NCBI GenBank assembly: GCA_902636165.1
Contig: CACPQV010000002.1
Coordinates: 1 to 51,863 of the forward strand
DNA: 51,863 bases
From: an uncultured Pelagibacteraceae bacterium
GTDB taxonomy: Bacteria; Pseudomonadota; Alphaproteobacteria; Pelagibacterales; Pelagibacteraceae
Reading direction: 5' to 3'
Each line of letters opens with the position of its first letter. Positions within the stretch are counted from its first letter, which is position 1. Below, one piece after another: positions 45,650-51,863 of this stretch. The position numbers and the translations under genes are program-made. The notes beneath the pieces were generated by a model. That model saw only the letters and a list, made by a program, of their open reading frames with translations. It was not told the DNA's origin and searched no databases.

Positions 45650-46690
45650 TTATCTTGCAGGTGGTACGTAAAGTATTCCGCCTTTTGTCCATAATTGGTT
45701 TGGACCTCTGTCTGGTAAAATACCAGTGTCAGCTATATTTCTCTTATAACTTTCACCGTAGTTACCAACTTGCTTGATAATTCTTAAGCTCCACTCGTTA
45801 TCAAGACCAAAAGCAGCACCTAATTCACCTTCAGCTCCAACTAATCTTTTAATCGCTGGGTTATCTGAAGTTTTCATTGAGTCTGCATTTGCTGAAGTGA
45901 TTCCATATTCCTCTGCTTCAATCATAGCATTTAAAGACCATCTTACGATATCTTCCCATACTGAATCACCTTGTCTAACAACTGGACCTAATGGCTCTTT
46001 AGAAATAGTTTCAGGTAATACAATGTGCTCATCTGGATTGCTCATTTTAGTTCTTTGAGCAGCTAGACCAGATTTATCAGTTGTATACGTATCACATCTT
46101 CCTGAGTCATAAGCAGCAACAACTTCGTCTGCTTTTTCAAAAGCTACTGGCTCATAAGAAATTCCTCTAGAATTAAAGAAGTCTCTCATGTTTAACTCAG
46201 TTGTTGTACCTATATTTGTACAAGCTGAGATACCATTTTTGAATTGATTTACAGAAGAGATACCTGAGTTTTTTCTAACCATGAAACCTTGACCATCGTA
46301 GAAATTTACTCCAACGAAAGTAAGTCCAATATCAGCATCTCTAGAAAGAGTCCAAGTTGTGTTTCTTGATAAGATATCAATCTCACCAGATGTTAAAGCT
46401 GTAAATCTTTCTTTAGCACTTAGTGGTGTAAATTTAACTTTATTTGCATCACCTAGAACTGCAGCAGCTACCGCTCTACATACATCAACGTCAACACCAG
46501 TCCAATTTCCTGCAGCATCAGCGTTAGAAAATCCTGGAAGACCTTGAGATACTCCACATCTTACAAAACCCTTCTTTTGAGTGTTTTTAAGTGTTTTTGA
46601 TTTTTTAGCAGCCATAGACTCTGTTGTAAAAGTAAACAACACAGCTACCATAGCAACTAAAGAAGTTAATTGTTTTAAGTATTTAAACAT
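45650..46690 (-). CDS. aapJ: General L-amino-acid ABC transporter substrate-binding protein
   Basis: This 346-residue periplasmic protein has a signal peptide (about 1-28, ending ESMAAKK) and the Aap/YhdW signatures KKGFVRCGVSQGLPGFSNAD, NWTGVDVDVCRAVAAAVLGD, IDILSRNTTWTLSRDADIGL and the C-terminal TGILPDRGPNQLWTKGGILY. It binds a broad range of L-amino acids for AapQMP. A clear Shine-Dalgarno AAGGA (46697-46701) and two palindromes lie upstream, and a strong hairpin lies downstream, fitting high expression relative to the permeases. Codon choices are richer in G/C than in neighbours by eye. Confidence 0.96.
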   Translation of the reverse strand: MFKYLKQLTSLVAMVAVLFTFTTESMAAKKSKTLKNTQKKGFVRCGVSQGLPGFSNADAAGNWTGVDVDVCRAVAAAVLGDANKVKFTPLSAKERFTALTSGEIDILSRNTTWTLSRDADIGLTFVGVNFYDGQGFMVRKNSGISSVNQFKNGISACTNIGTTTELNMRDFFNSRGISYEPVAFEKADEVVAAYDSGRCDTYTTDKSGLAAQRTKMSNPDEHIVLPETISKEPLGPVVRQGDSVWEDIVRWSLNAMIEAEEYGITSANADSMKTSDNPAIKRLVGAEGELGAAFGLDNEWSLRIIKQVGNYGESYKRNIADTGILPDRGPNQLWTKGGILYVPPAR

Positions 46691-46711
46691 TATTCTTCCT
46701 TTTGTTATTAT

Positions 46712-46729
46712 TTATTTGTTAACAAATAA
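46712..46729. promoter_or_regulatory. 18-bp perfect palindrome in aapJ leader
   Basis: TTATTTGTTAACAAATAA is a perfect 18-bp palindrome centred 30 bp upstream of the aapJ start. It resembles a repressor operator. As RNA it would form a hairpin beside the Shine-Dalgarno sequence. Confidence 0.55.
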
Positions 46730-46749
46730 TTCAAAACTTTGTTTTGAAT
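46729..46749. promoter_or_regulatory. Second palindrome in aapJ leader
   Basis: ATTCAAAAC and GTTTTGAAT are perfect 9-bp arms around TTT, immediately next to the 18-bp palindrome and centred 19 bp from it. The two could be tandem operators or two consecutive leader hairpins. Confidence 0.5.
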
Positions 46750-46869
46750 ATTTATAATTTAATCACTTTAAAAAACTCTGATCAAGAAAAATTTAAATAT
46801 ATAAGATGATTTATTAGATTCACGTCAAGAAAATAATTGAAGAAAATATGAGTATTTAAATTGATAAAA

Positions 46870-46946
46870 TGGCGCGCCCTGAAGGATTCGAACCTACGAC
46901 CCTCGGTTTAGAAAACCGATGCTCTATCCAGCTGAGCTAAGGGCGC
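46870..46946 (-). tRNA. tRNA-Arg (anticodon TCT)
   Basis: On the minus strand the acceptor GCGCCCT pairs with AGGGCGC. Anticodon stem CGGTT/AACCG encloses loop TTCTAAA (TCT), and the T-arm GTAGGTTCGAATCCTTC is present. CCA is encoded (46870-46872). The length is 77 nt. It serves AGA codons, which dominate Arg usage in this AT-rich window. Confidence 0.97.
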
Positions 46947-46977
46947 ATTTCTAAGAAGATACGTATACAACAATAAT

Positions 46978-48384
46978 TTAGCTTTTAAAAAGAAATTTTT
47001 TTATTAATAGAAGAATTGTTAATAACTCAATTCTACCGATAATCATAAATAAAATAAGACAGTATTTAGTTAAAAAATGAAGGTTATTAAAATCAAAATA
47101 GGCTAATCCATAAATAGAGGAGTTTACTGTATTCATTAAAGTTAAAATAGATAATTTAAATGAATTTTCAAAATCTATTCCACTTATACTCAAAAAAGAA
47201 GTAAGAGCGAACATCGATAAAATGAATATTAATAAAGTTAAGAAATATTTATTTATTTCATTAAAATCAAAATATATTTTTGAGAACATCAATTTATTCA
47301 TAAAAATATTTTTAGGTTTACTGAAGGATAAAATTTGATTCAAAGAGTATTTAAATAAGGAATAAATCTTTATAAACCTCAAGCCTGAACTTGTAGAGAA
47401 AAAAGATCCTCCAATAATTACTAATATTAAAAAAATAAATATTAAATTTTCTTGATTGTTGTTTAAGGAAATACCGATGTTTGAAACACTACTTGTTATA
47501 GATAAAAGATTGACAGAAAAATCCTTATTAAAACTGAAAAATAATAAAAAAATTGCAATTATAATTATCAAATAAACTATTAAATGAAGATCTTCATAAA
47601 AAAAATTTACATTTTTTTTTTTAAAAAAAATTAAATTATAACTAAAAAAAATACTAAAAAATGAGATAAGCATTAACAAAGATAAGACTAAAATTTGTGA
47701 ATTTTGTTTAATTATGCTTGTAAGATCGTTAACAGGTAAAAAACCACCAGATGAAATAAGTGTAAATGCAAGATTCAGTGAATTAAATGACCTTATAGAA
47801 AAAATATTAAGAACTAAAAAAATAATTAATGTCAATATTGAGTAAAGAAAAAATATTTTTATTGCTTGTTTAAATATCTCCGAACTATCAAATGAAATAA
47901 AATTAGTTAATGTTTTTTTAAAATTTTCATCATAAATGTCTATTAGAAGAATTATAGAAAATAAAAAGTAAAGCCCACCTAACCATTGCGTTGATGATCT
48001 CCATAAAATTAAGCTTTGATCAATATGTTTAATATTTTCAAAAATACTAAATCCTGTAGATGTAAAACCTGATACAGACTCAAAATATGAATTTAAAAAA
48101 GTTAAATTATAAATACTGAAATAAAATGGGATTGATAATATTAAAGGGATTAAAAGATAGCCTAAAAATATAGTCAAAATTTTATCAAAAATTGAAATTT
48201 TTTTACTTTGAATTTTTAATTTATAAAATATTACCGAGATTATAAAAGATACGATTAAACTATAGTAATAAGTATTTAGATTTAAATACAAATTTAAATA
48301 ATAAGAATAAATAATATTAAAAAAAGATAGAATAGATATTAATCCAAAAAAAAAACTTAAATATCTAATTTGTAAGCTAAACAT
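46978..48384 (-). CDS. trkH: Trk potassium uptake membrane subunit TrkH
   Basis: This 468-residue membrane protein has about ten or more helices. Selectivity-filter P-loops are visible as SVSGFTSTGFSIF, LISSGGFLPVND, SVSNIGIS and LMNTVNSSIYGL; FSTSSGLRFIKIY is a typical TrkH stretch. Some filter segments look worn compared with the TTGAS..-type consensus, but four are discernible. It works with TrkA, encoded 4 bp upstream, to import K+ using the ion gradient. tRNA-Arg follows 31 bp downstream on the same strand. Confidence 0.9.
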   Translation of the reverse strand: MFSLQIRYLSFFFGLISILSFFNIIYSYYLNLYLNLNTYYYSLIVSFIISVIFYKLKIQSKKISIFDKILTIFLGYLLIPLILSIPFYFSIYNLTFLNSYFESVSGFTSTGFSIFENIKHIDQSLILWRSSTQWLGGLYFLFSIILLIDIYDENFKKTLTNFISFDSSEIFKQAIKIFFLYSILTLIIFLVLNIFSIRSFNSLNLAFTLISSGGFLPVNDLTSIIKQNSQILVLSLLMLISFFSIFFSYNLIFFKKKNVNFFYEDLHLIVYLIIIIAIFLLFFSFNKDFSVNLLSITSSVSNIGISLNNNQENLIFIFLILVIIGGSFFSTSSGLRFIKIYSLFKYSLNQILSFSKPKNIFMNKLMFSKIYFDFNEINKYFLTLLIFILSMFALTSFLSISGIDFENSFKLSILTLMNTVNSSIYGLAYFDFNNLHFLTKYCLILFMIIGRIELLTILLLIKKFLFKS

Positions 48385-48388
48385 TTAA

Positions 48389-49780
48389 TTATACCGAGCT
48401 CAATCTAAAAATATTTTCTACAAAAGATATAGAGTCTTTTTTAACAATAAAAACAACTCTATCATCTTTTTGAAATATAAAATTTGATCTTGGTATAATA
48501 ATTTTTTTATCTCTTAGAACTGCTCCAATTCTTGATTCCTCAGGAAGATTTGAGTTTTTTATTTCTTTATTAATTAACTCTGATGTTTCTATAATCTCGG
48601 CTTCAATTACCTCATATTCTCCATTAGAAATAGTATAAGCATTCTCAATCGTACCTTTGTGAATATGTTTTAAAATACTGGAAACAGTTGTCATTCTTGG
48701 ATCGATTAAGTCATCGATTTTTAAAGAAGACTGAAGCAAAGAATAATTTGGTTTATTTGTTAATGCCATGGTTCTTTTATCATCAATCTTTTTTTTATCT
48801 TTTGCAAACTTCTCAACTAAAACACTTACCATTAAGTTATCTTCATCATCATTTGTTAATGCTAACACCGTCTCAGCCTCTTCTAAATTAGCCTCTGTTA
48901 ACACTTCTTCATCTAATCCATCACCATTAATGATAATTGTGTCGTTAAGTTCACTAGCTAAATATTCTGCTCTTTGTTTATTTTTTTCGACAATTTTTAC
49001 TCTAACTGTATCTAAAGTCTCCTCAATATTTTTAGCTAAGTTAAAACCAATATTTCCTCCGCCTATTATTAATATTTTTTTTGATATTTTTTCTGAGTGA
49101 CTAAACGCTTCTAAAGTTTCTGACATTTGAGAAGAATTAATAATAATATAAATTTTATCATCCTTCTGTACAAAGTCTGTTTTCTTAGGAATAAAAAATT
49201 TATCATTTCTATTAATACCAATTATATTTGCTTCCAACTTTGGGTGTTTTTTTGTTAGTTCATTAAATTTAATTCCAATAGATTTACAATCTTCTTTAAT
49301 TAAAATTTCTAGTAGTCTAATCTTGTTATCTGCGAAAGGTACACTGTCCAATGCTCCAGGTGCTTCTAGTTTTCTTTGTATAGACTTTGCAATCTCAAGT
49401 TCAGGTGAAATAATAACATCTATAGGAAGATTTTCTTTATTATAAACCCTTGTAAATTTTGGGTTTAAATAATCCTGTGACCTAATTCTTGCTATTTTTT
49501 TCTGTATATTGAATATAGAAAAAGCGATTTGACAAATTAGCATGTTAATTTCATCATTTCTTGTGACTGCTATAATCATGTCTGTTTCAGATGCATTAGC
49601 TTTTTCAAGTATTGAAGGATAGGTTGCTTTTCCTACTATAGCTTTCACATCTAAACTATCATTGATTTTTTGAATATCTTCACTTGATTGATCAATAACA
49701 GTAATAGAATGACCCTGTTCACTCAATAATTTTGAGATAGTAAACCCTACTCTTCCAGCACCACAAATAATAATATTCAT
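48389..49780 (-). CDS. trkA: Trk potassium transport regulatory subunit TrkA
   Basis: This 463-residue cytoplasmic protein has two tandem RCK (TrkA-N plus TrkA-C) units. The first NAD-binding motif is MNIIICGAGRVGFTISKLLSEQG with the acidic ligand in VIDQ; the second is ILIIGGGNIGFNLAKNIEE with VEKN. TrkA gates TrkH in response to nucleotides. It lies 1 bp after ntrX and 4 bp before trkH. The ntrY-ntrX-trkA order is conserved in alphaproteobacteria. Confidence 0.95.
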   Translation of the reverse strand: MNIIICGAGRVGFTISKLLSEQGHSITVIDQSSEDIQKINDSLDVKAIVGKATYPSILEKANASETDMIIAVTRNDEINMLICQIAFSIFNIQKKIARIRSQDYLNPKFTRVYNKENLPIDVIISPELEIAKSIQRKLEAPGALDSVPFADNKIRLLEILIKEDCKSIGIKFNELTKKHPKLEANIIGINRNDKFFIPKKTDFVQKDDKIYIIINSSQMSETLEAFSHSEKISKKILIIGGGNIGFNLAKNIEETLDTVRVKIVEKNKQRAEYLASELNDTIIINGDGLDEEVLTEANLEEAETVLALTNDDEDNLMVSVLVEKFAKDKKKIDDKRTMALTNKPNYSLLQSSLKIDDLIDPRMTTVSSILKHIHKGTIENAYTISNGEYEVIEAEIIETSELINKEIKNSNLPEESRIGAVLRDKKIIIPRSNFIFQKDDRVVFIVKKDSISFVENIFRLSSV

Positions 49781-49781
49781 T

Positions 49782-51137
49782 CTAATTAAATTCTTTAATT
49801 CCCAGACCTTTTAGTTTTCTATGAAGCGCGCTTCTTTCCATACCAACAAAATTAGCAGTTTTGGATATATTTCCGTTAAATTTTTTCAATTGGATAGTTA
49901 AATACTCCTTTTCAAATTTTTCTCTAGCCTCTTTTAATGGAACAGATAGGTCATTTTCCTGAATTTTATTAAAAAAATCATCTTTTTTAAGAGATTCCTT
50001 TACAATATTAGAAATTTTTTCTTTTGAGTCGGGTTGTAAAATTGCAATTCTTTCTATTAAATTTCTTAGCTCACGTACGTTTCCTTGCCAATTATGATTT
50101 AGAATGTAACTGTTATTATCATCAATTTCTAATTGTTTGATGCTGTAATTGTCACAAATTTTTTTATTAAAATATTCTATAAGTAATGGAATGTCCGATA
50201 ATCTTTCATTTAATGGTTTTATATCAATCTCAAAAACATTCAATCTATGATAAAGGTCTTCCCTAAAATTTCCATTTTTAACTTCCTCCTTTAAATCTTT
50301 ACTTGATGAGCAAATTAGTCTGACATCAACATTAATATCGTCGTTACCATTAATTCTTTTAAATTTTTGATCAGTTAAAACTCTTAAAATTTTTGATTGA
50401 ATAGCTAAAGGAATTTCAGAGACTTGATCTATTAATAATGATCCTCTGTTTGCTTTTTCTAAAGCACCGTAAGATATAGATCCATTTTCTTTCTCTTCAC
50501 CAAATAACTCTAATTCATATTTATTTGAGTCAAGTAATGCCCCATTTAAAATTATAAATGCATTTTTATTTCTTTTAGATTTTTTATGAATTTTTCTCGC
50601 GACCAATTCTTTTCCTGACCCTGATGGACCTTTTATCAAAACTCTACTTTCTGTGATTGCAATTTTTTCAATTTGATCCTTAATAGTTAGAATATTTTTA
50701 CTATTTCCAATTAATTCATATGAGGAAAACAATTTATTCTCATATTCTTTATTTTGAGATTTCAAATTTAGATTTTCAACAGCCCTTTTAATAAAATTTA
50801 ATAATCTAGTTTGATCAAATGGTTTTTCAATAAATTCAAATGCACCATGTTTTAAAGAGTTAACGGCCATCTCTACATTAGCATGACCTGTTATAATAAT
50901 TACTGGAACATCTTTGTTTTTAGATTTAATATGAGTTAACAATTCTATGCCATCATTATCACCTTTATCTAATTTCACATCTAATATAGCAACATCAGGC
51001 ATTTTTTTATCAATTTCAGATAAAGCTTGTTTATAATTTGCTGCTAGTCTAGTTTTATAACCAGCATCGACAATTAATTCATTGAGGATATTTCGAATAT
51101 CCGCATTATCATCAACAATTAAAATTTCAATTGACAT
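49782..51137 (-). CDS. ntrX: NtrX-family response regulator with degraded AAA+ motifs
   Basis: The receiver domain has the phosphoacceptor Asp53 (VAILDVKLD) and Lys105 (IEKPFDQ). The AAA+ domain keeps Walker A GPSGSGKE (170-177), but the GAFTGA sigma-54 contact loop is missing: ELFGEEKENGSISYGALEKA runs through where it should be. Walker B reads LLIDQVSE, with Gln238 in place of the usual Glu. The C-terminal Fis-type helix-turn-helix (NISKTANFVGMERSALHRKL) is intact. ATG 51137 is preferred over TTG 51140, giving 451 residues. It is coupled to ntrY by an 11-bp overlap. It probably binds DNA and regulates sigma-70-type promoters rather than activating sigma-54. Confidence 0.9.
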   Translation of the reverse strand: MSIEILIVDDNADIRNILNELIVDAGYKTRLAANYKQALSEIDKKMPDVAILDVKLDKGDNDGIELLTHIKSKNKDVPVIIITGHANVEMAVNSLKHGAFEFIEKPFDQTRLLNFIKRAVENLNLKSQNKEYENKLFSSYELIGNSKNILTIKDQIEKIAITESRVLIKGPSGSGKELVARKIHKKSKRNKNAFIILNGALLDSNKYELELFGEEKENGSISYGALEKANRGSLLIDQVSEIPLAIQSKILRVLTDQKFKRINGNDDINVDVRLICSSSKDLKEEVKNGNFREDLYHRLNVFEIDIKPLNERLSDIPLLIEYFNKKICDNYSIKQLEIDDNNSYILNHNWQGNVRELRNLIERIAILQPDSKEKISNIVKESLKKDDFFNKIQENDLSVPLKEAREKFEKEYLTIQLKKFNGNISKTANFVGMERSALHRKLKGLGIKEFN

Positions 51138-51863
51138 CAAATCTAAAATTTATCTCGACTTTTGCTCCATTAGAAATTGGAAAAAAATCTAGTTTGCCAT
51201 TATGATCATTTATAATCTTATTAACTATCGACAATCCTAATCCTGTTCCATTTTTTTTAGTTGTAAAATATGGGTTTAGTATCTCATTTATTCTATTTTT
51301 TATATCTTTAAATCCAATACCATTATCGATTAATACTATATTAATATGGTCATTATATCTCATAATTTCAATTGAAATTTTCTTTTTAAAATCAAGGTTT
51401 TTTTCTGATTTTTGATTAATACTCTCTATTGAATTTTTTATTAAATTAAAAAAAACTCTACCAATTTGTTCTTTGTCACAATTAAAAAAAATTTTATCAT
51501 TATTTTTTGTTAGCTCAATTTCAATTGATTTATCTATTTCAGATAATAATTTTATATTCTCATTCAATATTTTTAAAATATCATTATCTTTAAATATTGG
51601 TTTTGGCATTCTGGCAAAATCAGAAAATTCATTAACTAAGTTTTCAATTTGTTTGATTTGATTATTTATAATCTTTAAGTTTTCTTTAAAATTCTCTTGC
51701 TCATTGTCTGAAAGTTTACCAAGATACTTATTTTTAATTTGATCAATAGTTAATTGAATTGGAGTAAGAGGATTTTTTATTTCATGTGCAAGTTTTCTTG
51801 CAAGACTACCCCATGCTTCATGTCTTTCATTTATAATTAGTTTTTCTTGCTGAGTTTTAAGCT
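51127..51863 (-). CDS. ntrY: NtrY-family sensor histidine kinase, N-terminus outside window
   Basis: Only the C-terminal 245 residues are visible; the reading frame is open to the right edge. The phosphoacceptor H-box ARKLAHEIKNPLTPIQL, N-box FFNLIKNSIES, G1 DNGIGFKD and G2 TKKNGTGLGLSIVNKII are intact, so the kinase core looks functional. The expected N-terminal membrane, HAMP and PAS regions lie beyond the window. It precedes ntrX with an 11-bp overlap and forms the NtrYX two-component pair, linked in other alphaproteobacteria to nitrogen, redox or envelope control. Confidence 0.92.
   Translation of the reverse strand, partial: LKTQQEKLIINERHEAWGSLARKLAHEIKNPLTPIQLTIDQIKNKYLGKLSDNEQENFKENLKIINNQIKQIENLVNEFSDFARMPKPIFKDNDILKILNENIKLLSEIDKSIEIELTKNNDKIFFNCDKEQIGRVFFNLIKNSIESINQKSEKNLDFKKKISIEIMRYNDHINIVLIDNGIGFKDIKNRINEILNPYFTTKKNGTGLGLSIVNKIINDHNGKLDFFPISNGAKVEINFRFDVN

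Noticed and set aside
46691-46869. Riboswitch in the aapJ leader
   Set aside because: The region holds palindromes, but no known riboswitch core (glycine, SAM, preQ1 or similar) could be recognised.

Overview
The window is very AT-rich (roughly 30% G+C by eye), densely packed and read mostly as long minus-strand operons with 1 to 14 bp gene overlaps. Gene content and gene order are alphaproteobacterial: ssb-gyrA-coaD-ppi-tgt; dgt-argS-x-nagZ-scpA-scpB-tatABC-serS-yajC-secD-secF; ntrY-ntrX-trkA; aapJQMP. Together with the small sizes, AT bias and near-absence of spacers, this points to a streamlined marine alphaproteobacterium of the SAR11 / Pelagibacterales type. No rRNA, insertion sequence, prophage, integrase or CRISPR array is visible. 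Both ends cut a gene: dacA on the left and ntrY on the right.

Layout. 1-3178 (minus): a transporter (rarD) and a cell-wall group, mltB, an RlpA-like lipoprotein and dacA. 3265-3354: tRNA-Ser. 3358-7253: sdhE, recG, a DUF502 membrane protein and an M48 lipoprotein protease with a Tat-type signal. 7261-7336: tRNA-Lys. 7408-12615 (minus): ssb-gyrA-coaD-ppi-tgt. 12705-16230 (plus): uvrA and an orphan urate-oxidase-N-like membrane protein. 16232-27004 (minus): a 13-gene run combining dNTP hydrolysis, two tRNA synthetases, chromosome condensation (ScpAB), Tat and Sec export. 27055-28148 (plus): erpA and xthA. 28140-29138: an Ldh-family reductase. 29181-32274: a complete zinc-uptake module, znuA diverging from znuCB-zur, with two Zur-box-like palindromes in the shared promoter.

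32319-35167 is the most accessory-looking part: a GlpM-like membrane protein, then an uncharacterised 73-residue membrane protein coupled to an ArsC-type arsenate reductase and an AqpS-like aquaglyceroporin, then a divergent membrane protein that keeps the duplicated ND / P-x-STT signatures of PiT phosphate transporters. I read this as a candidate arsenate/phosphate handling island (inference). 35255-41383: sodB, then minus-strand valS-ilvD-manC. 41504-41702: tRNA-Cys and tRNA-Asn. 41707-42078: an XRE-family regulator. 42242-46690: the general L-amino-acid ABC transporter aapJQMP, with a terminator-like hairpin between the binding-protein gene and the permease genes and two palindromes in the aapJ leader. 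46870-46946: tRNA-Arg. 46978-51863: trkH, trkA, ntrX and partial ntrY.

Several conserved proteins lack residues their families normally rely on: Tgt (two zinc cysteines), NtrX (GAFTGA loop and Walker B glutamate), the RlpA-like protein (catalytic region) and GyrA (position 83 is Gln). These, with the 32.3-35.2 kb cassette, are the main leads. All names rest on motif recognition by reading; no database search was run.
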